From contig MCFL01000191.1 in assembly GCA_002102555.1 (NCBI GenBank), positions 1-46,590 on the forward strand: DNA of 46,590 nucleotides, written 5' to 3'. Made by a program: the position numbers and the translations under genes. A model generated the notes under the pieces. That model searched no databases. It was not told where the DNA came from and was given only the letters and a program-made list of their open reading frames with translations. Below are positions 10,941-22,152 of the stretch, one piece after another; within the stretch, counting starts at the first letter, position 1; each line of letters begins with the position of its first letter. Origin of the DNA: Catenaria anguillulae PL171. Its lineage: Eukaryota > Blastocladiomycota > Blastocladiomycetes > Blastocladiales > Catenariaceae.

Positions 10941-11649
10941 TTTCCCCTGGAGACGACCAGACAGATAGTGTGAATGATGCCGTCAAGAGTGAGCTGCAAG
11001 ATCAATAGCAGGCAGTAGAGACTCGGAGCGGCCAAACGACGGGCCGGACGACGAACCATGTTGGTTGCAGAGTGGATTGGGGTTGTTGAAGGTGGGGTGA
11101 TGGGCCGAGGAGGGCAAATTGGGAGGCAGAACTGCTGATCGATCCAGATCGTGATGTGGCGGGCAGAGCAGTCGGTTACCACGAAGCAGGGGCGAGCGGC
11201 GAGATGGGTGGTGACGGGACAAGGAGAGTGGGCGCGGCCGTGCTTGGATCGTTGGTTGGCGGATCGCGGCTCACAATCGTATCAGAGAGGCTGGCAGTCG
11301 CTAATGCAGCATGTGCTTGGCATCCGTCGCTAAAGCGTACATTGAGCAATCTTGTAAAGACGGCGCACCAAATGTCTCGGACGAGCCGCCCGGCCGGTCA
11401 ATGGGCGCGCGTCTGGCCAAGGTCGAGGCGCCAGTGTCGTTGTCACCGTCTGATCGGCGGCACTCGCTCAACCTTGGTGAAGCCGCCTTGCAAACACGTG
11501 ATCGAGAGCCCAGCCTTTTTACCACGTCAAACGCCAGCAGAACACGCGTGCATGTCCGCACACGTCGCCTCTGGCGTCCTCATCCATGGAGGAGGATGAT
11601 TCTCGGATGAGCAAATGGCATGATAGGGCCCGCATTTTGAAATCCAACC
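10941..11649. promoter_or_regulatory. Divergent intergenic region (SEC27 / TSNAXIP1-like gene)
   Basis: About 700 bases separate two divergent starts. There is an upstream ATG for the minus gene near 11060 and an acceptor-like CTCCAG at about 10946-10951, suggesting a spliced leader exon for SEC27. I recognise no coding feature of its own, although ORFs run through on both strands. Confidence 0.35.
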
Positions 11650-13400
11650 ATGTACGATCCCCGCGCCTGGCGTGCCCTCGCACGCGGCCCCGAATACATC
11701 CCGCCCCACACATCCATCCACCAAGGCGCACCGATCCGCCCTCCACCACCTTACCCAGCCCCAACCGCCGAAGCACCCGCCTCGGCCAGTACCCCAAGTT
11801 CCCACATTCAAGGCCCACCCTCTCCTACCACCAGCAAACTCTCGCGCCCGCAGGGTTTTGCGTCGTCGTCGCCGTCCACGTCCAAGTCGCCCAACGGCAA
11901 GTTTGGTGGTGGTCACCGTTACAAGCCGCACCTGGTGTTCCCACTGGACGCACGACCTGTGCGTGCCGCGAAGACGCTGACAAAGCTCCTCGACAAGCTG
12001 GAAGATGACCAGAAGCGCGACATTCATACCCGCATATCTGGGCATTTGAATCACGATAAGGTATTTGAAGGGCTGGTCAAGGCGAGTGAAAACGGAAGCG
12101 ACGGGCAACAATCGCAAAGGCGAGGGAGGAGGGGCCGGCCAGCTGCGGCTGACAACATGCCTGCATCTGTCATTACAATCCCAGTAACCCCACCCAACGC
12201 CAGCACCGAGGAGGAGAGCAAGGTGCTCGATCCATTCCCACGGCCACACACCCCACCGCGTTCCAAGTCTCGCCATGCCGTCAAGCAGTTTACACCTGCG
12301 CACGGCTCACCAATTGCCAACGACGTGATATCCGCAGTGATTCACAAAAAGATCCGCAACCCAGATCGTGCATCGCTCTTGTACCACCAGTACATGGATG
12401 AAGTGCAAGTGGAACCGACGCCGCTGGGCAAAATGCACATTGCAAGCCGATACTTTGATGTCCTCATTCAAGACTTTCGGTTGTTTGCACCATTGCTATC
12501 CGGCATCAAGACGGCGTACCATGATGTAATTGAGCAGTACATTACGGATTTGAATGAGCTCGAGGCATTGAAGCGCGGGCTCATTGTGTCGATTGGTACC
12601 TCACATTCTGCTCGTCATGTTCTGTACTGCCTTGCGTTTGTACTCAATCACAATGTCTTTTTTTTGGACGCCAAAAATGACCAGCTCGCCATCAAGCCAA
12701 AGCCGGTGCACACGACCAGCTCATTGAACAAGTAACCCAGCTGCAGCACGAAAAGGACGAGCTCGCTGCACAAGTGCGGACACTTGAGCAAATGATCCAG
12801 CACTCAAAGGACTCGCCGAGCCACGGCACACTGGGCCGCACCGCAGGCTCATTTCATTCCCACCACGGCGGACACGTCTCGCAACCGCCACCGCCGCCTT
12901 CACATCATGCACAGGCAAGTACAACCTCATTGTCCTCATTGAACACAACCACCGCAGCAACAGGACCTCCCGCACATGCATCCGTCACATTCCAGCCGCC
13001 GCAAGGACCGTCAGCGAGTCCGCCAATGTCGCCACGTGGACCCAGGACGCGGACGGGATCCGTCACGTCGCCAATTACCTCGCCAGCAGCCGCGCACGTG
13101 TCGGGCAAAGGCTCGGCGCGTGCAGACGAGCGCGGCAGTGCGATTGGTGAGCGAAGGGCAAGCTTTGGATCACCACCGCATGGCGAAGGATCCCGGCCGG
13201 GATCGTCGTCTGACGGCGAGGGTGGAGTCGAGAGTCGAGGAGGGGTGCAGGGCAGACCAAGTGGGTCAACTTTGGGCAATGAAGCGACGGTGGATGGTGC
13301 CGAAGTCGATTTGGTGATTGATGATGAGAGCACCACAGTTGGCGCGGATGCTGAACGGGTGGGTGAGGTTACCGATGGAGCTGTTGCGGGTGACAAGTAG
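11650..13400 (+). CDS. TSNAXIP1 N-terminal-domain-like coiled-coil protein (flagellar/ciliary type)
   Basis: Exon 1 is 11650-12595; exon 2 starts at 12685 (or 12697) and ends with TAG at 13400, giving about 553 residues. The first ~235 residues are Pro/Ser-rich and disordered, with a helical patch (AAKTLTKLLDKLEDDQKRDI). Residues ~240-315 read SLLYHQYMDEVQVEPTPLG then YFDVLIQDFRLFAPLLSGIK. This is the pattern of the translin-associated factor X-interacting protein N-terminal domain: a short helix pair followed by F-x-x-h-h-x-x-F-x-x-h-x-P-L-L-x-x-I-K. After the intron a coiled coil continues (QLIEQVTQLQHEKDELAAQV, then RTLEQMIQHS). The C-terminal ~200 residues are disordered, rich in Ser, Pro, Gly and His, ending in an acidic patch (EVDLVIDDES). 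In animals and protists this domain occurs in cilium-associated proteins, so a flagellar role is inferred. Domain assignment is by pattern, not search. Confidence 0.7.
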
Positions 13401-14674
13401 GGAGTATTGCTTTGCAATCTGACGCAGTTCAAGACCAAGCTACATATGCTTTGTACTCCATTTCGTCCCAATGCTTCATCAATCATACCAGTGTATCCAT
13501 GTGCTATCAATCTTTCCCGCTCGTCCGTATTTCATTCCATTCGACTCGAAGCGCGGCCAAGGCTGTCACATCTGTCACGTTCGTCAGTTTCCCTTGCCAG
13601 GTTGCCCTCCCTTCTGCCTCGAATCGATCGGTCGATAGATCCGGTCATTTACTGTACACGATTGAACCCTGTCAATGCATTTTCAGTCTCAAAGTCTGAA
13701 GATATTGTTCAGTGCATTGCGCCACGCTTGGGACTGAATGTCATAGCGAGGCAAGCCTTGGATTGGGCACCATCGAACGACAAAAGAGAGAGATGGCATG
13801 TGACGGCAGTCTCCAGATTGACCATCGTTGATTGTACCGCTTGACCGTGAAAGGCGATCTGGAGTTTCCTGGGTCAGCAACTTGCCATGAAATAATAACT
13901 GTGTCTTCCTCCAAAAGAAAGTAACAGCCGAACACGTTCCAGGACACGAATGGGACAAAGGTATTCTTTATTAATATACGAATGGACTTTGAGATGTGTT
14001 CATTGTAATCTCATTCGACCTGATCGCTGGAGGTGCTCTGCCCGTTCCCGCCGCCACCAAGTTGACAATCCACGCAACCCGGAATACTTGAACATAATTT
14101 GATGCGCAACAGTGATGGATCCGCTCTCTTGAAATCGAATTAGTACTGGCTCCGTCTGTAAACGGAACGACTCGCGTCCCTGAATGGCAGGGATCACGAC
14201 GGACGACCTGACATCGATCGGCCACGCCTGGTGGCACCATGGAGTCATGCGACTGCGACACCATGCCATTCATGGCGACGAGGTAACAAGAAACGGTGAC
14301 AGTACCGGCGTAGGTAAATATCCTGGTCACATCATTGCTATCAGTACGCCCGCCCTCCAAGCATGCTTGGTGAAGGCTTCAAAACCGAGCAAGCGACAGC
14401 GTAACAGAGCACGTCCAGTCGACATGTCCGTGCGCTCATCATCGGGCCCAGTCACGCAAACCATCGAGACAGAAAAGCGCAGTACTCGCTTCTCAAATAC
14501 CTCCAAAGGACCCTTGGATAGTGGCCACCCAACGCCAGTCTCTTTTCGCCCAATTCTTTCGCACATCTTTCTCCTTGCTTTGCCTTGACGCACTACCTAC
14601 TGCCCCGCCCCGTTGCCCAGCCAGCCATCCAGCCATTGCTCTAGCTCCAGCGGCGGTGCGACCAACGACATTGT

Positions 14675-14688
14675 CCCCCCCCCCCCCC
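14675..14688. repeat. C homopolymer, 14 bases
   Basis: An uninterrupted run of C within a pyrimidine-rich non-coding segment. The length is prone to sequencing error. Confidence 0.8.
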
Positions 14689-15201
14689 TTCCTCCCCCGA
14701 CACTGCTCAACCGACTCGTCCCCCGACCCCGACCCCGACCCCGCAGCACTGGCCATCCAACCGGCACTTCTCGGCCACTTCTTGCACTGCCTAACCAAGG
14801 TAACCTTGTGCCTGGTCCTCGTCCTCGCCGTGTCTTGCGAGATCTTGATCTTGGACCCGACTCCGTTTGTCGCTGTATTGATGTGCGCTGAGTTTCGTTT
14901 GCCTCCTCCCGCATTGCCTCGGTCGCTGTCATCCTGTCCCTCGTTCCCACTCTTTCATTTTGTTGCGATTCGCTGCTTGTTTGCCGAGTGTCGTGTGGTG
15001 GAAAGATGCGTGTGCGTGCGGCAGTTGTGCCACCGGCCGTGGCGGGTCCTAGACTCACGGACTGCGGCCACCAGACAGTGTCTGGTACGGATGTGCTGAA
15101 CGGCGTCTCGCACAGCACTGTCTCCAATGTTCTCTTTTACGTTTCCAATCAGCTTTCGTGCCGTTGGAATACATGCATGCATCTTGGGCCGAGTGCTCTG
15201 A

Positions 15202-15206
15202 CTCTG

Positions 15207-15237
<31 letters not shown>

Positions 15238-15240
15238 CTC
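15202..15240. repeat. Hexanucleotide microsatellite (CTCTGG)n
   Basis: About 6.5 copies of CTCTGG in tandem, non-coding, roughly 370 bases upstream of the WC-2-like start codon. Confidence 0.9.
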
Positions 15241-15307
15241 AGCCCCAGCCCAGGCTGCATGCAACAACGTAACGATCGATCATGACTTGACTTGACTTTG
15301 CGTGCAT

Positions 15308-15341
15308 CCATATCCATATCCATATCCATATCCATATCCAT
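15308..15341. repeat. Hexanucleotide microsatellite (CCATAT)n
   Basis: Nearly six tandem copies of CCATAT, followed by a short CTCACT-type repeat, in the probable promoter/leader of the WC-2-like gene. Confidence 0.9.
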
Positions 15342-15534
15342 TCGCCCCCACTCTCACGCAGCTCTGCTGCACTCACTCTCACTCTCACTCGAGGCAATCC
15401 GCTCCTCTCCGACCGCAATGTATTCTCCTCCTCCGCTCCATCAAACTGACCGCTCCACCGCCACCGCCACCACCATCACCATGGCTCTCCTCGCCTTGAC
15501 TGGTCCAGCTCCAGCTGCCCCGTGTACTTCCTCA

Positions 15535-15607
15535 GTGAGTGACTGGCGTGCTCGCTGCCCTGGTTTTGTCAAACCACCTTCCCGTCAGCCCCAACCTCTG
15601 ACCGCAG
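15535..15607 (+). other. Probable 5'UTR intron of the WC-2-like gene
   Basis: There is a GTGAGT donor at 15535 and an acceptor CCGCAG ending at 15607, one base before the ATG at 15609. The upstream ATGs at 15418 and 15481 share a frame that does not match the main frame after this splice. They would therefore act as upstream ORFs rather than extend the protein. Confidence 0.45.
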
Positions 15608-15608
15608 C

Positions 15609-16870
15609 ATGTCGCGCCAACAGCAGCACCAGCCCTCGCGCTACGGCCATTCCCATTCCCATTCCCATTCTCACCCCTTCGGGCCAGCGCACACCCACCC
15701 TCACCACCACCATGACGCCGACCCTGACAACCAAGGGGGGACCGGCGGATACGCCGACATTGACGATGAAATGGCCATGCTCGGCTACCATCACTCTGGC
15801 GGTCCCTCGCCGCTCGACGACTACCACTACCCGGACCGCCCCGTCATGCCCGACACGGGTCTCACCCCCAGCCAGTATCAGCAGCGCTTGATCTACCTCC
15901 AGCAGCACCAGCACCAGCACCAACATCAGCAACGTGCCGCCGCTGCCGCAGCTCAAGCACATGCGGCCGCCAGCACGTTCGGCCCGCCGTCAGAACATGC
16001 CGAGCCGAACGGGTGGCATGCACGCGCTCATTTGCATTTGCACCATCATCATCCACCAGGCTACGGCAGGCATCTTCACGCACATGCTGCTGCCGCGGCT
16101 GCCAGGTATGCGCCGTATCCGCCGCAAGCAGGTGCACCAGCTACCGCTGCGGCCGCGGCTGCAGCTGCAGCTGCCAGAAGATCAGTGACAAGCTCTCCCG
16201 TCTTGGCCAAGGACCAGCACCAAGTCCAAATGAACGTGCTCAAGAGCCCAACCGCCGACATGATGGCCGCCATTGGCGCCGACACGCGCAGTCATCGCTC
16301 AGGCTCGCAACGTTCTGGCCACCTCACGCATCGCTCACCATCCACGTCTTCTTTACCTGCGGCATCGGCTGCTGCGCCTGCACCTGCGCGCACGCATCAC
16401 TCCCATGTGCACAAGCACCACGCGCTGCCTCCTCGCCCGCGCGTTCACCATCCCTCTGATGCTTATGATGGCCTTGCCGCCAAATCTGCACCTGCGCTGA
16501 CGAGCACCACCCCAAACCAGTCTCCGGTCATTCCACGCCCACTCGATCCAATCTCTTTGTCGTCGCCATCGGACTCGAATGGATACCGACCCTCGGGTTC
16601 CAACGGCAACTCGTCATCGTCCGACAACTCATCCTCGCGCCTGGCACGCACCGCCCGCGCGACCCGTGCGGCCGAATCCCGTTCTACTGCCGCACACGAA
16701 GGATCGGCCACATCGACCGACGACTCGTCATCGTCCGACCCAACGCGTGTTCCCGCATCCACCACGTCGTCAAGCGGAAGCAGCAGCACAAACACAAAGA
16801 CTCAGAGTGCGACGTCGTCGGCACCAGAGTCGGTGCCCGAGCCGCCACCCGTGCCGCCGGTCCCGCCTCC

Positions 16871-16906
<36 letters not shown>

Positions 16907-18757
16907 ACAGCCGCAGGTGGCGGTGCCGGAGAAGCGCACAAGGGCCGCCAAGCAAGGCGCTGCCGAGCAAGCGCAAAGCGCCAACAAGCAAACGGTGCCT
17001 CCTCCCGCCTCTTTGCAGTTGACAAAAGATCGCGCCTGGGCACAGTCGGTGATCGAGCATGTCAGTGATATGGTGCTGAGTTTGGCGCCCAATGGGACCA
17101 TCGTGTGGGCAAGTCCATCGGCGCGCAAGGTTGTTGGTATGTGCATCTTTCTCTCCCGCGATTATCACGCCCACCACTGCCCACATTGGTTCTGACATGC
17201 TTGCACCACACATCAATTCACCTTAAGGCTTCAACGCAGCCGAGCTGGCGGGCCGCCATTTGGGTGAATTTGTCCACCCAGAAGATGCGCAGCTGTTGAC
17301 ACGCACACTGACCGCGTCTATTGCACAATCCACGGCATCTCCTGCGACCAACGGCACCCCGACTTCCGCCACCAGTGCGCCGCGCGACTCGAGCTTTGAC
17401 GTGATGGTTCGCTTCCGCCGCAAAAACGCCGACTATTTTTTGATTCATGTGACTGGGCGTGCCCTGCTCGTGTCCAACCCTGCCAAGACCCCCACGGACC
17501 CGGCCGACTTTCCCGGTCTGGTCACGTCGCCCACGTCCGCCGCCTTTCCAACCGCAGCCACACAACCCCTGGCCCCGCCCATGGGTGTTCCCGTGGCCCC
17601 CGGCATTGGCCTGCACCCGTTCTCGTTGCCTTACAATCCAGGCAACCTCATGGCGGCCGCTGCCGCGCTCGCCACTGCCTCGCCACTGCACACGTTTCCC
17701 ACCGCGACGCCTGCACCTGCACGTCCGCCGCCGCTGCTCGTGGCCATCTGCCGCGAGTACCCGCTAGGCGATCACGCCACGCAGCTCGACGAGGTTGTCG
17801 GGCTCCGGTTCGAGAACGAGCTGTTGCGCGAAAAGCTGGCGGCTGGGTATGCAAAGCGTGGGGCAAGTCCGCCGGCCGAGTCGGCGCTGTCACGTGGGGT
17901 CGGGACATCGGTGCCTGTCAAGTTGACCGAGGTGGTGTTGCCCACGGCCAATGGCGTGGCCACGCAAGGCCCCATGGTGAGTGTGCCTGGGAGTGCAGGT
18001 GAGGGAAGCGTCGGCGCGGCAAGTGTGGGCAAGAAGGGCTTGAGTGCCGCCATTGTGCCGTCGGATATCTTGCGCGTGGCGGTCGAGCGCGGCGTCATGC
18101 AACGGGCTCGCGGCGGCGCCGCGGGTGCCGACGAGGCGGCGGCTGATGGAGATGTGGATGACAGTGAGGGGGGTGGGCCGGGGAAAGCGAGAGGAAAGGG
18201 CAAGAAAAAGGTATGTTGGGTTGATCATGGGCAAAATGCAATTCCGTTGGGACACTTTTCGCTGACAAAAGGGCGTGTTTATCTGTGTTTGTTGTGTAGC
18301 GCAAGCTCAATGGCATCAAGCCCAGCGACGAGCGTGTGTGCATCGACTGTGGAGTCACGAGCAGTTCCGAGTGGCGAAAGGGACCCATGGGCGCAAAAAC
18401 GTTATGGTATGTCTTGTCACACCAGCAGCTCACTTGTCATTGCCAAAAGGCTGACTGTTCCTTTCTCTTGGCCGCCCGAACAGCAATGCCTGCGGTTTGC
18501 GATACGCCAAGCGGAAAAAGGACGAGGCCGCTGCTCGTGCACGGGCCATGGCCGACCAAGCGTCATCTCCGGCGTCCTTGGATTCAATTGCATTGGATGC
18601 CGCAAGCGCGTCAACAACCTCAACGTCGCTGCACACCGCACCCATGTCTGCTGAGGCGTCGAGCTCGTCGCTCTCGGCAGCGTCATCATCCGCGGCTCCG
18701 CAGCCGCCACCTGCAAGTGGGTCACATAGCGATCAAGCCATGGACACGGATGGGTGA
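15609..18757 (+). CDS. wc-2: White-collar-2-like PAS/GATA transcription factor
   Basis: Exons 15609-17136, 17228-18210, 18300-18406 and 18484-18757 join in frame to 963 residues. The first ~470 residues are low-complexity: His/Ser and His clusters, a polyalanine run near 180-190, Ser-rich stretches, and a Gln run near 423-433. A PAS domain spans about 475-590 (AWAQSVIEHVSDMVLSLAPN, then GFNAAELAGRHLGEFVHPED and VMVRFRRKNADYFLIHVTG). A GATA zinc finger follows at 851-876 with C-x2-C-x18-C-x2-C (VCIDCGVTSSSEWRKGPMGA, then TLCNACGLRYAKRKK), the spacing used by white-collar proteins. No LOV signature is visible, so this is the WC-2 partner type rather than the photoreceptor WC-1. In other fungi WC-2 heterodimerises with WC-1 and drives light-induced transcription in the nucleus. 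That role is inferred here. The intron inside the finger (between TL and CNACG) supports the gene model. Confidence 0.9.
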
Positions 18758-21107
18758 CAGCTGCGTCAAGACTCATGTTTGTCGATTGATTCGCCATTCC
18801 GTTGACCATCATCTCCTTGTTCCAATCTCTTGCTTCAGTTTTCTACGCATTCATGTTCTCTTTACACTGCATTTTTTTTCCTTTGCTTTCTAGTAGTTTG
18901 AATACATACATCTGCTGGCTCTTTCTTTTCCTTCTTGCGATGGTTTCCTGTTCAAGGTCCTGCCCGCAGGGATCGGAAAGATACAGTACCACGGCTGCCC
19001 GACTCCGCCCAAAAATCAAAATGCAATGACTCTGTCACATGCCGAAATTCTTCCCTGGGTCCCTGGACGTGTTTCGTTTATATCGCTGTTTTGTGCAACC
19101 CCACCCTCCCGTATAGCCGCTTCCTCGCACATGCACCGCAGCGTTGCCCACCAGTGCGGACACGTTCGGCAAAACCGCAACCACTGAGATGCCCGTCAAC
19201 AATACACAAGCATGGTAAATTGGGCGTGCATGTGGCCGCAGTCAAGTGGAGAAAAAAAAAATGCAAACTTTGCACAATATCACCCTCACGCCAAGTAGGC
19301 CAGCCACGCTTGGTCAGAAAATCAGTTAATATTCCGTTTCATTCCGTCCGCGGGGGCGCTAGATGCGAGCGTAGCGGCTGGAATGTTCCTTTTGGTCTTC
19401 ACTGAGCTTGCGCTTGAAGGAATGCCTTGGCTTCTTCACAAAGCTTCATATTTCGCCTCAACGGCGTGTCCGCACGACTCGACGCACCTGATCTGTGATC
19501 GTTGCTGCTTGTTACCATGTTCGCAGAAGCTCGCAGCTTGGCGCGTTGCCATGGACCATTACGTGCAGATCGGGTCAAGTGTCAAGTCGGAGAAGCCGAG
19601 GGGGGGGGGGGGAATAATGGGTGACAGGAAGCGAGACCAGTTTCCCATCCCATGACCTGCCCTAGCCAGAATCATGATTCCATGGTAAATCGTCAAGGTC
19701 ACACACATGCATGTCGCACCTGGTTGCTTGATTGGGAAACGTTGTCCGCGACCTCTTGTATGCATCGTGAGTCAGAGGACGCTGGTTCCGACAGCGATCT
19801 GCGCGAGCAAACTTGGTTGCTCCGCGACGGTAGATGGTCCTCAACCAAGGGTTGCCAGAAATTTCAGAACAGTCAAGGATATTCGACCGCAATCTCCATG
19901 ACAAATAAAGCAGGTTTGCTGAAGCAGGTGTATTGGTTGATTCCAATTCGTGGGAGTTACCGCGTGCATAAGCATTTCAACGTTGCATCGCCCGCGTGGG
20001 GTGGCTGCCCAAGTTCAGACAAGCAAATGAAACTGGCATGCGGGGCATGAGTACTGTAAGCGCCGGCAGTAATTTTTCAGGACCAAAGCGCTGCCCAAAT
20101 TCAGCTCAAGTTGATGGCCAAGTGGCCCTTCCATCGGCTGAGATGCTCCACGAGCCGAAGTGCTTCAAAGACACATTGACGGCCAATCACAGTGAAGTAT
20201 GATGCGCGCCTTGCCCCCGTTTAGGGGCTCTGAGGCAGCGGCATTCTTTCCCTCACGAACATGTTTGCCACTGACGGATGGGGATCGATCAGGATCGAGC
20301 CAAACCTGGGGGACCCATGACCTCGACCCCTGGACGCCACTTGCGAACAGAGCATTTGCAAAGCTGAAACGCATGATCGGAATTTGACAATGCATTTCCC
20401 AGATTTGCTCCGCAAAAAAGCTGTGGCCGGGGAATCAGAAAGCGGAAAAGAATCGCAATCAACTTGGGCAAATCTAGCCTGCCATCGCATTTCGCGATAC
20501 ACGCATTTTAGCGCATCCCTCAACATGTTTGTGGGCTACGGTGAGCAAGGTTGTGACTCCGCAGGCCGGCCACGGTAATGCCCACCAAAGCGAGGGGGGT
20601 GGCTTTCATGCGCTCTTTCATATTGCTTCGTTGCCGGCATCCATCGACACCCAGCGGCGGCAGCACCGCCGTATCATCCGCCCGTAAACGGTAAATGCGA
20701 TGTTTTAGACAGGATTAATATTATTCCGGCCGCTTTCCCTTTTGGTTGTTTGGTGCCACAGGTCGCACCATCGCACTCTGGTAAGTGGATCCCTCGAAAC
20801 CCATTGTCCCTGTCCACGTTTAAGGTTTCACCTCTGCGCATGCTTGGCTGGCCGGCTTTTGGCTTTCCGGATAAGTCGCCATACGCGGAAACATAAATTG
20901 TTCCTTCCCGTTTCAGCCTACATAATTTTGCTGGCATGCCCGCGCCAGAAGCAAGCGAGAAATTTAAGAATCGGTTCGACCCCGAAACCGCAACCCAAAC
21001 CCAACCGAGCCCTTTGCAGCCCTGTTACTAGCCCGTGCTCCGTCGGTCTCTCTCCATCGATTCTTCTGTTCAGTGGCCATCGAACTTCGCATATACATTT
21101 GCCTATC
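18758..21107. other. Long non-coding stretch, no gene recognised
   Basis: About 2.35 kb. Short ORFs on both strands lack domains and do not splice together convincingly. A T-loop-like sequence near 20974-20985 is not supported by the rest of a tRNA. It includes a G homopolymer at 19600-19612 and the promoter region of the gene at 21108. Confidence 0.4.
19600..19612. repeat. G homopolymer, 13 bases
   Basis: An uninterrupted run of G in non-coding sequence. Confidence 0.8.
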
Positions 21108-22152
21108 ATGCCCTCCACCTCTGCATTCAAACTCGATCACCATCAAGGGTCTGCACAGACCTTGGATGCTTTGCACCCCCTGCCTTTGCCCACTTGGTTC
21201 CACCAAGCAGAGCAAGACATTGTCTCTCTCCTCCACCATCTTGGCCAGCAGCAACAGCAGCAGCCAGACCAACCGACCCAGCCCAACACCGACCAACTGG
21301 CCGCTTCCTCTGTCTTGCCTTCAGCTTTGACGGCCGTGTATGCGGTCTCCATCGGCAGCCACGACCACCGTTTGCATAACCTGTCAAACCGCGTGTCATG
21401 CCATGACTTGTACCACCCGGGTTTCGCAGCCTTACAGCAAGTTTATCGCCTGCTTTCTGCCCTTGATCGCTTCAATACGTCCCTCACCGTACGCGACCAT
21501 GACTTGTTTGCCGATCATGACTCGCTTCATCTGGTTGCTGCTTGACATTCGCTCACCGCACCCTGCTTGATTGTTTGTATTTTTTCTTCTGCCAGGAGCA
21601 CTTCTTTTACTCGCGCTTTGGCATCCACCGGTCTCGGTTGCACCAGCTGCTCGACCTCAGCAGCAGCGCTCGACCAAGGTCCTCGGTCGCGCCGCCATCG
21701 GACAACCGATCCTTGCACCCGGGTAACCAGCTGCCATGTGCATCAGCCGCTTCGGGTTTTTCTACAACCGCCCACGATCAGGACCTGCGTTGGGGCCAGG
21801 GTGCAGACATCATTCATGTGCGTGTCTTCTTGTCTGCCACAAGACTTGATATGTCTGCCTTTGGACTAACGCGTGCATCGTTCGCCCACGCACGCTTGAG
21901 AGAGAATAGTCCCAAGAAGACCCTTTGCCGGAGCCGCCCAAAGCCCCGCTTGTTCAGGGTGCCTGTCGCCGCGGCATACCACCACCGTCGACAACATGGG
22001 CAACCTTTGACTGCTCCCGGCCACACTACCCGCAAGTCGTATTGCCTCCACCGGTGTCGATGCCTGGCCTATCCTCTTTCCCGGCAAACCAGTCGCCTTA
22101 CCCTTTGGCGCCGGCGACCTCATTTTCCTCCTCCTCAGCGTTTGGCGCTTGA
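21108..22152 (+). CDS. Unknown-family protein A of a tandem pair
   Basis: Exons 21108-21533, 21596-21817 and 21910-22152 join at phase 0 to 296 residues. I recognise no named family. The first exon encodes a helical region (LPTWFHQAEQDIVSLLHHLG), a Gln-rich linker, and a second helical part (ALQQVYRLLSALDRFNTSL). Exon 2 opens with EHFFYSRFGIHRSRLHQLLD. Exon 3 is Pro/Ser-rich and disordered. The second intron has a textbook branch site (GGACTAACG). The neighbour at 23538 shares the layout: an N-terminal helical segment, then an intron at the same place, then a YFHSRFGL opening and a Pro/Ser-rich tail. That suggests an old tandem duplication. The first donor (GTTGCT) is weak, but the frame closes at TGA just beyond it, so splicing is required to reach the second exon. 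Confidence 0.6.

Larger units (their letters stand above)
13401..15608. other. Gene-poor stretch upstream of the WC-2-like gene
   Basis: About 2.2 kb has no recognisable protein-coding gene. It contains a C homopolymer and two hexanucleotide microsatellites, listed separately. A minus-strand ORF at 14269-14000 has protein-like composition (for example LQTEPVLIRFQESGSITVAH) but no family I recognise and no supporting exon structure. The last ~75 bases look like a 5'UTR intron of the downstream gene. Confidence 0.4.

Noticed and set aside
11527..12303. 258-codon minus-strand ORF
   Set aside because: It overlaps exon 1 of the TSNAXIP1-like gene in antisense; its Trp/Gly/Arg-rich composition is typical of a shadow frame.
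13971..14360. Minus-strand ORFs with protein-like stretches
   Set aside because: Two overlapping frames each look partly plausible, but I found no start, no intron joining them and no family, so I left them in the gap description.
15292..15891. Plus-strand ORF beginning with Ile-Ser repeats upstream of the WC-2-like gene
   Set aside because: The repeats are translated microsatellite, and its frame differs from the WC-2-like frame after the probable 5'UTR intron.
20940..21000. Possible tRNA (GGTTCGACCCC, like a T-loop B box)
   Set aside because: The T stem has a mismatch, and no pairing acceptor stem, A box or anticodon arm is found upstream.
18758..21107. Searched for transposon, terminal repeats or a hidden gene
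   Set aside because: I saw no reverse transcriptase, transposase or integrase motif and no long direct or inverted repeat by eye. A self-alignment would be needed to exclude short ones.
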